From: Hymenobacter algoricola
GTDB lineage: Bacteria; Bacteroidota; Bacteroidia; Cytophagales; Hymenobacteraceae
Direction: 5' to 3'
Length of the DNA: 64,000 nt
Assembly (NCBI RefSeq): GCF_039539525.1
Contig: NZ_BAABDH010000018.1
Span: forward strand, 105,123-169,122
The notes beneath the pieces are model-generated. The model made no database searches. It was not told where the DNA came from and saw only the letters and a list, made by a program, of their open reading frames with translations. Below, in pieces: positions 16,738 through 25,209 of this stretch. Position 1 is the first letter of the stretch, and each line of letters begins with the position of its first letter. The position numbers and the translations under genes are program-made.

Positions 16738-19700
16738 ATGCGAAAAACCTACCGCTTGCTTTGGGCGGCGCTGCTTGCCACCGCTGCGTCGTCCGCTTAC
16801 GCTCAATCTGCTTCCGCTCCCGCCCACGCCGTGTACCTGCTCGGCAACACCGCCGGCAAAGACCTGCCTCAAACCCACCTGCGCGCCCTGCGGCAGCAGC
16901 TGGAGCAGCAGCAAGGGGCCTTCACGGTCGTCCACCTCGGCGACATCGTGGGCAATGCGGGCCTGGGCAGCAGGAAGGACTCCACTCAAAGTGGTCAGAC
17001 CGAGCGCGCCGATGCCCTGATTGCCCTGGTGCAGGGCCTGCCCAACGGCCGCATCTACTTCCTGCCCGGCGACAAAGACTGGGACAACTCCGGCCCCGAT
17101 GGCCTGAAGCGGGTGCAGCGACTGGAAAAATACATCGAGGCCAAGCTGCCCAACCAGAATGCCTTCCTGCCCAGTGGCGGCTGCCCCGGTCCCGAAATTG
17201 TGGACGTAGCTCCGCTGGTGCGCCTGGTTGCCATCAACTCGCCCTGGTGGACGCACCCGTTTGACCGGCCCGAAGCGCCGGACACGGAGTGCAAAACCAT
17301 GACCAAGGAGGAGTTTCGGGAGCAGCTACAGGATGTGCTGGACGAAACCAAGGGCCGCAACGTGCTGCTCGTGGGCCATCAGCCCGTTATCAGCAACGGC
17401 GTGTACGGCGGGCGGATGCCGCTGAGCCGCCAGCTGTTTCCCTTCGGGAATGGCATTCCGCTGCCGGTTTTCGGCAGCATCTATTCTGCCTACCGCCAAA
17501 ACGTGGGCACCCCGCGCGACCTGGCCAACCCGGCCTACCAGGACCTGCGCAAGCAGATGCTGAGCACGCTCAAGGAAAATCCCGGCGTGGTGTACGCCGC
17601 CGCCCACGACTTCAGCCTGCAGCTCACCCGCTTCGAAGACAACTACCATCTGATAGCGGGCAGCTTCGCCGAGAAGGAGCACGTGGGAACCAACTCCCAG
17701 GCGCTGTTCAACAAGGCGGCGGAAGGCTACACCCGCCTCGACTACTACGCCGACGGCACCGTGAAGACCGCCTTCTTCACGTTCGACAAAGCCGGTACCG
17801 CCGTAGCGGAAGCCTACAGCACCACGTTGTTTCAGTCGGCCTGCGCCACGCCGCGCCTGCCCGACGTGCCGGTCAACTTCTTTATTCCGGAGTGCCCGAC
17901 GGCGCCGGCGGGCGTAGCCGGGACCAAGCCCGACGTTCCGTTTCAGGCCACGACAACGCTGGCCCCGGGCGCGCAGTACACGGCCGGCCCGGGCAAGCGC
18001 CTGATGCTCGGGCAGCTCTACCGCAGCTCCTGGATCCAGCCGGTGGCGGTAAAGACGCTGGACCTGGCCACGGAGAAAGGCGGGCTGCGCATCTTCGGCA
18101 AAGGCGGCGGCCGACAGACGACCTCGGTCAAGCTGATTGCCGCCGACTCCTCCGAATACGTATTCCGCTCCGTCGATAAGGACGTGACCCGCATCCTGCC
18201 GCCCGAGCTGCGCAACTCCGTAGCCGCCGACGTACTCCGCGACATTACGCCCACGGCCCACCCCTACTCGGCCTTGGTCACCGGCTCCCTGCTCGACCAG
18301 ACCGACATTCTGCACGCCCGGCCCCGCCTGTTTGTGCTGCCCGACAACAGCACGCTGGGCCCCTACCGCGAGAAGTACGCCGGCCTGCTGGGCACGCTCG
18401 AAGACCGGCCCGTGGACCCCAAGCCCAACCTGCCCGGCTTCGGCGGGGCTGACGATGTGCGCCGCTCGTTCAGCTTCTTCCGCCAGCTCTACAAGGACCA
18501 CGACAACCAGATCGATGCCCCGGCCCTGGCCAAGGCCCGCGCCTTCGACATGCTGGTGGCCGACTTTGGCAAGCACGAGGACAACTGGAAGTGGGCCGGC
18601 TACAAGCAGGGCAAGAAAACCATCTACCGCCCCATCCCCCGCGACCGGGACCAGAGCTTCACCCTCTGGAACGGCCTGCTGACCTACGTGGCCAACCGCG
18701 AGTGGGCCGTGCCCAGCATCGAGGATTTCCAGTCTGAGTTTCACGATATGGAAAGCCTGAACTGGCCCGCCCGCCACCTCGACCGGTTTTTGCTGCAGAG
18801 CGTGACCCGGGAGCAGTGGCAGGAAACGGCGCAATACATGCAGCAGCGCATCACCCCCGCCGCCATCGACCAGGCTACGGCCACGCTGCCCAGGGAAATC
18901 CAGCCGCTGTCGGGCAACGACCTGAACCGCAAGCTCAAAGCCCGGATTCAGGAGCTGCCCAAGGCCCTGGACGAGTACTACCTGATGCTGGCCAAGCGCG
19001 TGGACGTGGTGGGCTCCAACAAGGCCGAGGTATTTCAGGTCGACCGCCTGCCCGACGGCAACGTGCGGGTGCGCATGTTCGACAAAGGCAAGGAAGGCGA
19101 TGCGCCCAACGGCGACCCGCTGTTCGACCGGACCTTCCGCCACCAGGAAACCGCCGAAGTGGCCCTCTACGGCCTCGACGGCAAGGACGTCTTCACCGTC
19201 ACGGGTACGGCTTCCAAAAGCGTGCTGGTCCGCATCATCGGCGGCGACGGCAAAGACAAAATCACCGACGAGTCGCGCGTCTCGGGGCTGCGGGCCAAGA
19301 CCAAGGTGTATGACCTGACCGACACGGAGCTGAAGCTGGGGAAGGAAAGTGAAAACCATACCTCCAACCAGCTGGCCGTAAACCGCTACGACCGCGAAGC
19401 CTTCGAGTACGACGGCTACAACCCGCGCGCCACGCTCATCTACAACCAGAGCGACGGATTCGGGGCCGGCGCCGGCTTCGACATTGTGCGCCAGGGCTTC
19501 CGTAAGCCCGACTACAAGAACCTGTACGGCTTCGACGTGCGCGGCTCCTCCAACGGCAACTTCCAGGTCTCGCTCAACACCCGGCACCGGCACGCCGTGG
19601 GGCAGTGGGATATCGGGGCGCGCACCGAGTATGGCAACTTCTTCCCGTTCTACAACTTCTTCGGCCTGGGCAACAACACCACCAAGGACGAGACGCTCCA

Positions 19701-20481
19701 CGATAACCTCTTCTACAAGGCCCGCTACAAAGGCTACACGCTCAACGCCTTCACCGAGCGCACCTTCTTCCAGCGCAGCCTGTTCCGCATCGGCCCCACC
19801 TACGAGCAGTACACCAGCAATTTCAGCGGCCAGAGCCTGCTGGGCCAGCTTCAGACCAACCCGAACCCGGATATCATCCGGCCCAACACCAGCTTTCAGC
19901 GCCTGATTGGGGTGAATACCCTGTTCGACCTCGACCTGCGCGACCGGAAAAGCTTCGCCCGCCGCGGGGTGCGCCTGCTGGCCCAGCACGACAGCTACCA
20001 CCAGCTCAACCGCACCAAGGGCAACTTCGGGCTAACCCAGGGCTTCGCCGAGTACTACGGCACGGCCCGCCTGCTCGTGCCCGTCACGCTGGTACTTAAG
20101 GGCGGCGGCGCCCGCAACTACGGCGACGACGACGAAATCCCGTTCTACAAGTTCGCCACCCTGGGCCTGCGCGAAAACCTGCGCGGCTACTACCGCAACC
20201 GCTTCAGCGGCGACGCCAGCCTGTACATCAACACGGAATTGCGCCTGGCCCTGGGCCGGGTGCAAACCTCCTTCCTGCCCTTCTCCTACGGCCTGTTCGG
20301 CTTCTACGACCGGGGCCGGGTCTACTTCAAGGGCAGCTCCCCCGCCGGCTGGCACGACAGCTACGGCGCCGGCTTCTTCATCGCCCCCGTCTCCGACCAG
20401 CTGGCCCTGTCGGTATCCTACCAGAAGTCCCCGGAAAACGGGCTGATTCAGGTTGGCCTCGGCTTCCGCATCGACCAGTAG
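16738..20481 (+). CDS. Metallophosphoesterase-like / outer-membrane beta-barrel fusion protein
   Basis: A 1247-residue exported protein. Residues 1-22 are a signal peptide (LLATAASSAYAQ). Residues about 30-330 align with calcineurin-like phosphoesterases of Bacteroidota, but ligand motifs are altered: the first motif reads LLGNTAG, GNHDW reads GDKDW, and the late GHDH-like motif reads AAHDFSLQ. GDIVGNAG and VGHQPV are kept. The middle (about 420-880) is a conserved domain without a name I recognise (NWKWAGYKQGKKTIYRPIPR). The last 350 residues show alternating aromatic strands ending in FRIDQ, as in BamA/surface-antigen barrels. Thus an N-terminal periplasmic or surface domain attached to an outer-membrane barrel is likely. 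Confidence 0.82.
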   Translation: MRKTYRLLWAALLATAASSAYAQSASAPAHAVYLLGNTAGKDLPQTHLRALRQQLEQQQGAFTVVHLGDIVGNAGLGSRKDSTQSGQTERADALIALVQGLPNGRIYFLPGDKDWDNSGPDGLKRVQRLEKYIEAKLPNQNAFLPSGGCPGPEIVDVAPLVRLVAINSPWWTHPFDRPEAPDTECKTMTKEEFREQLQDVLDETKGRNVLLVGHQPVISNGVYGGRMPLSRQLFPFGNGIPLPVFGSIYSAYRQNVGTPRDLANPAYQDLRKQMLSTLKENPGVVYAAAHDFSLQLTRFEDNYHLIAGSFAEKEHVGTNSQALFNKAAEGYTRLDYYADGTVKTAFFTFDKAGTAVAEAYSTTLFQSACATPRLPDVPVNFFIPECPTAPAGVAGTKPDVPFQATTTLAPGAQYTAGPGKRLMLGQLYRSSWIQPVAVKTLDLATEKGGLRIFGKGGGRQTTSVKLIAADSSEYVFRSVDKDVTRILPPELRNSVAADVLRDITPTAHPYSALVTGSLLDQTDILHARPRLFVLPDNSTLGPYREKYAGLLGTLEDRPVDPKPNLPGFGGADDVRRSFSFFRQLYKDHDNQIDAPALAKARAFDMLVADFGKHEDNWKWAGYKQGKKTIYRPIPRDRDQSFTLWNGLLTYVANREWAVPSIEDFQSEFHDMESLNWPARHLDRFLLQSVTREQWQETAQYMQQRITPAAIDQATATLPREIQPLSGNDLNRKLKARIQELPKALDEYYLMLAKRVDVVGSNKAEVFQVDRLPDGNVRVRMFDKGKEGDAPNGDPLFDRTFRHQETAEVALYGLDGKDVFTVTGTASKSVLVRIIGGDGKDKITDESRVSGLRAKTKVYDLTDTELKLGKESENHTSNQLAVNRYDREAFEYDGYNPRATLIYNQSDGFGAGAGFDIVRQGFRKPDYKNLYGFDVRGSSNGNFQVSLNTRHRHAVGQWDIGARTEYGNFFPFYNFFGLGNNTTKDETLHDNLFYKARYKGYTLNAFTERTFFQRSLFRIGPTYEQYTSNFSGQSLLGQLQTNPNPDIIRPNTSFQRLIGVNTLFDLDLRDRKSFARRGVRLLAQHDSYHQLNRTKGNFGLTQGFAEYYGTARLLVPVTLVLKGGGARNYGDDDEIPFYKFATLGLRENLRGYYRNRFSGDASLYINTELRLALGRVQTSFLPFSYGLFGFYDRGRVYFKGSSPAGWHDSYGAGFFIAPVSDQLALSVSYQKSPENGLIQVGLGFRIDQ

Positions 20482-20636
20482 CGACGCGCACCTGCGTGCC
20501 GGAACTGAACGACAGTCCCGAACGATGTGGAGACGCATACTTGCGTCTGCCCGTTGAACGACAATCGTTGGGAAGGCGCAAACGCCGAGACGCAAAGATG
20601 CGTCGCTACACCCGCCCGGCATCCTCCCCTACCCAC
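20482..20636. repeat. REP-like palindromic repeats in intergenic DNA
   Basis: Right after the preceding stop codon there is a run of small palindromes built on AGACGCA/TGCGTCT: 20531-20548 (7-bp stem, 4-base loop) and 20589-20604 (6-bp stem), plus GCGACGCGCACCTGCGTGC near 20481. The phrases GAACGACA and ATCG/GTTGGG are also repeated. The pattern looks like a short interspersed REP element. Confidence 0.6.
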
Positions 20637-20667
20637 AAAAAAGCCCCGCCGAAAGCGGGGCTTTTTT
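20637..20667. terminator. Bidirectional intrinsic terminator
   Basis: Perfect 13-bp stem AAAAAAGCCCCGC / GCGGGGCTTTTTT with loop CGAAA. It serves the metallophosphoesterase-like gene and would also work on the other strand. Confidence 0.88.
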
Positions 20668-21020
20668 GTGAGCAAAAGTTGTGTTTGACACTTTTCGTAC
20701 TGGACTTGTCGAAATTTCTCAACCGGATTTGCTGCAACAGGAATTACGAGTGCAGCATGGACGCGCCAGCTTTGCTTGACACGGGGAAAACAATGTTTTG
20801 CGCAATTCCCAGGACAGGCCCTTAGGTACCAAGAGCGTGTTTGGGAATTGTCATGCTTCATCTGTCGTCCGCTTGCCAAAGCATCTCTACCGCTTCGTTA
20901 GAGGCTTTTTGGCGAAGCGGTAGCGATGCTTCCGAAGGCGGATTCCCCCACCCCGTGTTCCTCCCGCAGCGCTTCTTACCAACCCGCGCCTCATCCGCTG
21001 GTGCGGTGCGTCCAAACCTA
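20668..21020. other. Intergenic region before ppx
   Basis: About 350 bp, AT-richer than average. I see no convincing gene on either strand. There is an imperfect hairpin at about 20888-20924 (CTACCGCTTCG ... CGAAGCGGTAG). Confidence 0.4.
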
Positions 21021-21028
21021 TATCTTTG
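21021..21028 (+). promoter_or_regulatory. Bacteroidota -7 promoter motif for ppx
   Basis: TATCTTTG, an exact match to TAnnTTTG, 37 bp before the ppx start. A weak TGG about 20 bp upstream could act as the -33 element. Confidence 0.55.
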
Positions 21029-21064
21029 TGCCGGCCCCGCGCCCACGCCACCTTACCCAACCTT

Positions 21065-22054
21065 ATGGATTACCCCTTGCTAAAACTGGCCGCCATCGAT
21101 ATTGGATCAAATGCGGTGCGCTGCCAGATTTCGGCGGTGCTCCACTATGGCGACCGGTACCGGCTCAAGCGCGTGGAATACGTGCGCTACCCGCTGCGGC
21201 TGGGGGAAGACGTGTTTGCCACCGGCACCATCTCAGAAAAGAAGGAGGAGAAGTTCATCAAGTTTCTGCACGCGCTGAAGCTGCTGATGGAAGTGCACGA
21301 CGTGGCCCACTACCTGATCTGCGCCACCTCCGCCATGCGCACGGCCGCCAATGGCGCCGCCGTAGCGGCCCGCATCCAGCAGGAGCTGGGCATGACGGTG
21401 CAGGTAATCGACGGGCAGGCCGAGGCCGCCTACATCAACCGCGTGATTGAGCACCTGCTCGAAGACAAGAAGCACTACCTGCACATCGACGTGGGCGGGG
21501 GCAGCACCGAGTTCAACATCTACCACGACCGGCGCAAAGTAGCTTCCCAGTCGTTTGAAATCGGCTCCATCCGGCGGATGCAGCAGGAAGAAAGCGGCCT
21601 GGCCAGCACCGACGCGCAGAACGGCCTGTGGCAGCGCATGGAAGACTGGGTCACCGAAAACGGCCGCAAGTACCACGTTACCCGCGCCATCGGCACCGGC
21701 GGCAACATCAACAAGCTCTACCGCCTGGCCCAGGCCTCGCTCGATAAGCCCGTCACGCGCCGCCGTATTGCCACCGTGCTGGGCAACCTGACCGCCATGA
21801 CCATGGATGAGCGGGTTAACGTGGCCATGCTCAACCCCGACCGCGCTGACGTCATCATCCCCGCCGGCCACATCTACCTGTCCGCCATGCAGTGGGCTAA
21901 CATCAGCCAGATGATCGTGCCCGACATCGGCCTGAAGGACGGCATGCTCCAGACGCTGTTCGAAGACCACTTCGAGGAAATCCGCCCCAGCACCGACCAC
22001 TCCGGCATCACGCCCTACGCCGACGTATCCGCCCGCTCCTCCGAGATGGAGTAA
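21065..22054 (+). CDS. ppx: Exopolyphosphatase / guanosine pentaphosphatase family protein
   Basis: A 329-residue Ppx/GppA phosphatase of the short, two-domain type. ASKHA-fold motifs are visible: AIDIGSNAVR (residues 10-19, phosphate 1), CATSAMRTAANG near 92, the DVGGGSTEFNIY loop near 144 (phosphate 2), and GTGGNINKLYR near 214. It would remove terminal phosphate from polyphosphate or pppGpp. It lacks the extra C-terminal HD domain of E. coli Ppx. It converges with ppk1, the polyphosphate-making enzyme, across a shared terminator. Base 21065 was chosen because the fold begins at residue 7; the in-frame upstream codons cover the promoter motif. Confidence 0.9.
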   Translation: MDYPLLKLAAIDIGSNAVRCQISAVLHYGDRYRLKRVEYVRYPLRLGEDVFATGTISEKKEEKFIKFLHALKLLMEVHDVAHYLICATSAMRTAANGAAVAARIQQELGMTVQVIDGQAEAAYINRVIEHLLEDKKHYLHIDVGGGSTEFNIYHDRRKVASQSFEIGSIRRMQQEESGLASTDAQNGLWQRMEDWVTENGRKYHVTRAIGTGGNINKLYRLAQASLDKPVTRRRIATVLGNLTAMTMDERVNVAMLNPDRADVIIPAGHIYLSAMQWANISQMIVPDIGLKDGMLQTLFEDHFEEIRPSTDHSGITPYADVSARSSEME

Positions 22055-22089
22055 GCGGTTATTCGTTTTTGGTGTTTGGCTGTTCGTTT

Positions 22090-22257
22090 TTCGTCTGTCA
22101 TCCTGAGCTGGCGAAGGACCTTCCTCGGTCCTATTTCTAAGCCTTCGTCAAAGTAAAAAGCCCTTCACCGCGCCAACGGTAAAGGGCTTTTTACTTTTAT
22201 TAAACTTTGCAGGAAATCAGAGGAAGGCCCTTCGCTTCGCTCAGGATGACAGACGAA
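22090..22257. repeat. 36-bp inverted repeat flanking the ppx/ppk1 terminator
   Basis: Left arm 22090-22125 and right arm 22221-22257 are near-perfect inverted copies (TTCGTCTGTCATCCTGAGC... and its complement), differing by about four positions and one base of length. Each arm reads as the TCATCCTGAGC-GAAGGACC element that I recognise as an interspersed repeat in Hymenobacter-like genomes. The pair brackets the terminator symmetrically. Confidence 0.7.
22152..22195. terminator. Bidirectional terminator between ppx and ppk1
   Basis: A 19-bp stem with one mismatch (22152-22170 with 22177-22195) and a 6-base loop, carrying AAAAAG / CTTTTT at the base. It sits between the two convergent polyphosphate genes. 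Confidence 0.9.
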
Positions 22258-22271
22258 AAGCGAGCAACGCC

Positions 22272-24611
22272 CTATGCGTTGGCAAAGCCGTCCTCGGCGT
22301 TCGGCTCCCCTTCCACCAGGGCCTGCGCCAGGGCGTCGTCCGCCGCTGCCTCGGCGCCGGCTTCCTCGGTTTCCTCCTCATCAACGGGATCGGGGCAGGC
22401 TTCCAGGGACGCCGCCTCGGCCGTTTTCGCGGCTTCGGCCGCCAGCTGGCGGCGGGCCTGCTGAAACATGAGGTGCAGCAGCCCCACGGGCGTGGCGGCG
22501 GCCAGCCGTTCCTCGTCGCGGCGGTAGAAGTCGCGGTGAATGTTGACGATGGGCTCTTCCGGCTCGGGCTGGCAGCGCACGTAGGCCCCATCCTCGCGCA
22601 TCTGGTAGGAGTTTTGGTTGTCGAGCAGGTTGAGCATCAGAATGCTGATGGCCTCGCGCTTAAGCTGGGGGTTGACGATGAGGAACAGGGCCTCAATGCG
22701 CCGGTCGAAAGAGCGCACCATGGCATCGGCCGAGCCGGCGTATACCTTGGCCTCGCCGGCCTGGTGGAAGTAAAACAGCCGCGCGTGCTCCAGAAAGTCG
22801 CCCACGATGCTGCGCACCTCGATATTTTCGCTCAGCCCGGCCCGGCCCGGCCGCAGGCAGCAGATGCCGCGCACGATAAAGCGCACCGGCACGCCGGCCC
22901 TGGAAGCCTTGTAAAACTCGTCGATCAGCTCCTTGTCTTCCAGCGAGTTCATCTTTATCACGATGCCGCTGGGCAGGCCCTTCTTGGCATTGCGCACCTC
23001 CTCCCGGATCAGCTGAATGAGCTGCTGGCGCATGTCTTTGGGCGCCGTAATCAGGTATTCGTACTCGTCGGGCTGGGAGTGGCCGGTGATGACGTTGAAG
23101 AATTCCGACACGTCGTGCCCGTACACGTCGTTGGTGGTGAGCAGGCTCACGTCGGTGTAGAGCTTGCTGGTCTGCTCGTTGTAGTTGCCGGTCCCGATGT
23201 GCACGTAGCGCGTCACCTTCTCCCCTTCCTTGCGAATGATCATCAGCAGCTTGGTGTGGGTCTTGTACTTGCTGACGCCGTAAATCACGAAGCAGCCGGC
23301 TTTTTCCAGCCGCGCGCCCTCCCGGATGTTCTTTTCCTCGTCGAAGCGCGCCTTCACCTCAAACAGCACCGAGACGTGCTTGCCGTTTTCGGCGGCCTTC
23401 AGCAGGGCGGCGCTCACCCGCGAGTCGTCGGCGAGGCGGTAGATGGTTTGCTTGATGCCCAGCACGTGGGGGTCTTCGGCGGCCTGCTCCAGCAGCCGCA
23501 CCACGGGCTCAATGTTGTTGTAGGGGTGGTGCAGCAGCACGTCGTGGTGCTTGAGAAACTCAAACATGTTTTCCTCGTTGCCCTCGGGCAGGCTCAGCGG
23601 GGCCACCGTCGCGGGCGGCCGCGTCGACCTGCCCCTAAAGTTGGGATGCTTCAGGATCTGCAGCAGGCCCTTCATGTCCATCAGCGAGTTGATGACGAAC
23701 ACGTTGCCGTTGTCGATCTGCCAGCGCTCCTTGAGCACGGCCATCATCACCGGGGAGGCATCTTTCTCCACCTCCAGACGCACCACGCGGCCTTTTTTGC
23801 GGGTTTTGAGGCCTACCTGAATTTCCTTGATGAAGTCCACGTCGATGTCGTCGGACTCCTCCAGGGTGAAGTCGCCGTTGCGGGTGATGCGGAACAGGTT
23901 GGCCGACACGATTTCCACGTTGCGGAACAGCTTGGGCAGGTTGGCCCGCACGATTTCCTCAATGGGCACAAAGATGACCTTGTCCTTGCGGGTCAGCTCG
24001 AAGAAGCGCGACAGGTTCTGCGGAATCTGCACGAAGGTGAGCCGCTCCTGCCCCTTGCCCTCCTCCACCGGCCCCGTCCCCGACTCGTTGCCGATATTGG
24101 TGGCCACGCCGAAGATGAGCATCTGGTTCATCATCAGCGGAAAGCCGTGGTAGGAGTCGTACACCATCGGCGTGAGCAGCGGAAACACCGTGTTCTTGAA
24201 GTAGCCCTCGGCCTTGCGCAGCTCCAGCTCGGTCAGCTCATCCATACGCAGGATGTTGAAGCCGTTCTTCTCGAACTGGGGCTTCAGCTCATTGAGGTAG
24301 GTCAATGACTGGTCGTTGACGAAGCGGTGGGCAAAGTCGAGCAGCTTGCGCCGAAACGGCAGCTCCCGCAGCCCCGAGTAGTCGACGCGCTCCTTACCGT
24401 AATCAAGGTAGTTGTACAGCGAGCCGACGCGGATCATGAAGAACTCGTCGAGGTTGGACGAGGTGATGGCCAGGAACCGGAGCCGATCGAACAGCGTACG
24501 GCCGGCGTCCTTGGCCTGGTCGAGCACGCGGTAGTTGAAGCGCAGCCAGCTCAGGTCGCGGCTGATGTACTTGCTCTTGCGGATAAGGTCGGCGGATTTG
24601 AAGAGTTTCAT
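22272..24611 (-). CDS. ppk1: Polyphosphate kinase 1
   Basis: A 779-residue PPK1 that makes polyphosphate from ATP via a phospho-histidine. Order: N domain (SKYISRDLSWLRFNYRVLDQA, residues 13-33), H domain, then the two phospholipase-D-like C domains. The catalytic His lies in YGVSKYKTHTKLLMI, preceded by EVKARFDEEKNI; the second active-site region is FYFHQAGEAKVYAGSADAM followed by FDRRIEALF. The last 70 residues are an Ala/Glu-rich acidic tail (AAEAAKTAEAASLEACP) beyond the usual 690 residues. It is convergent with ppx across a shared terminator. Confidence 0.95.
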   Translation of the reverse strand: MKLFKSADLIRKSKYISRDLSWLRFNYRVLDQAKDAGRTLFDRLRFLAITSSNLDEFFMIRVGSLYNYLDYGKERVDYSGLRELPFRRKLLDFAHRFVNDQSLTYLNELKPQFEKNGFNILRMDELTELELRKAEGYFKNTVFPLLTPMVYDSYHGFPLMMNQMLIFGVATNIGNESGTGPVEEGKGQERLTFVQIPQNLSRFFELTRKDKVIFVPIEEIVRANLPKLFRNVEIVSANLFRITRNGDFTLEESDDIDVDFIKEIQVGLKTRKKGRVVRLEVEKDASPVMMAVLKERWQIDNGNVFVINSLMDMKGLLQILKHPNFRGRSTRPPATVAPLSLPEGNEENMFEFLKHHDVLLHHPYNNIEPVVRLLEQAAEDPHVLGIKQTIYRLADDSRVSAALLKAAENGKHVSVLFEVKARFDEEKNIREGARLEKAGCFVIYGVSKYKTHTKLLMIIRKEGEKVTRYVHIGTGNYNEQTSKLYTDVSLLTTNDVYGHDVSEFFNVITGHSQPDEYEYLITAPKDMRQQLIQLIREEVRNAKKGLPSGIVIKMNSLEDKELIDEFYKASRAGVPVRFIVRGICCLRPGRAGLSENIEVRSIVGDFLEHARLFYFHQAGEAKVYAGSADAMVRSFDRRIEALFLIVNPQLKREAISILMLNLLDNQNSYQMREDGAYVRCQPEPEEPIVNIHRDFYRRDEERLAAATPVGLLHLMFQQARRQLAAEAAKTAEAASLEACPDPVDEEETEEAGAEAAADDALAQALVEGEPNAEDGFANA

Positions 24612-24655
24612 AGCAAAGGGTAAGGCCGGGTAATATACGCAGCGGAAGAGCTCAG

Positions 24656-25030
24656 TTACGCGTTTTCGTCCGGGGAAATAATAGCGGTGGCTTCAATTTC
24701 AACCAGCAGCTCCGGGGCAATCAGCGCCGCTACCTGCACCATGCTGGTAGCCGGCCGGATGGCGCCGAACACTTCGGCATGCGCCCGCCCTACGGCGGCC
24801 CACTGCGTAATATCGGTGACGTATATGCGCGTACGTACCACGTCGGCCAAAGTAGCGCCGGCCGCGTGCAGGGCCGCTTCTATTTTCAGCAGCGCCTGCC
24901 GGGTTTGCTCATACGCGCCCTCGGCCGGCGCCGTAGTGCCCGACACTTCCACCACGTTAGCTACCCGCACGGCCCGGGAGTAACCCACCATTTCTTCCCA
25001 GGGCGAATCAGAGGAGATGTTATGGCGCAT
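24656..25030 (-). CDS. RidA/YjgF-family protein
   Basis: A 124-residue Rid-family protein. RidA hydrolyses reactive enamine/imine intermediates such as 2-aminoacrylate. Family features: VGYSRAVRVANVVEVSGTTA near residue 14, QTRQALLKIEAALHAAGATL near 43, DVVRTRIYVTDI near 65 and RPATSMVQVAALIAPELLVEIEATA near 95. The Arg of the RPATS motif that binds substrate carboxylate is kept. The frame is open further up to a TTG at 25090, but the ATG at 25030 gives family length and the alternative lies beside a promoter-like TATCTTGC. It is transcribed away from the FtsZ-C/FtsK-gamma gene. Confidence 0.88.
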   Translation of the reverse strand: MRHNISSDSPWEEMVGYSRAVRVANVVEVSGTTAPAEGAYEQTRQALLKIEAALHAAGATLADVVRTRIYVTDITQWAAVGRAHAEVFGAIRPATSMVQVAALIAPELLVEIEATAIISPDENA

Positions 25031-25209
25031 GAGGGAAAGGTTGGGGTGAGGCTGTGCAGGAACGACCGGAGCTACCGCCGTGGTAGGCAAGATAGCGGCT
25101 TGCCACGGTTTGGGGCAATTGGGAGCGAAAGAAGCCGCGAAAGTTTTTCACAACGACACGGTTTGACGCGCTGTCCGGACACATTTGCGCCATCTCATCA
25201 TGCTACCTG

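Noticed and set aside
17326..20001. 891-codon frame opposite the metallophosphoesterase-like gene
   Set aside because: Shadow of a gene with clear signal peptide and domains; product is Val/Gly/His-rich with no recognisable domain.
22473..24308. Long plus-strand frame opposite ppk1
   Set aside because: Shadow frame, no protein features, whereas ppk1 is unmistakable.
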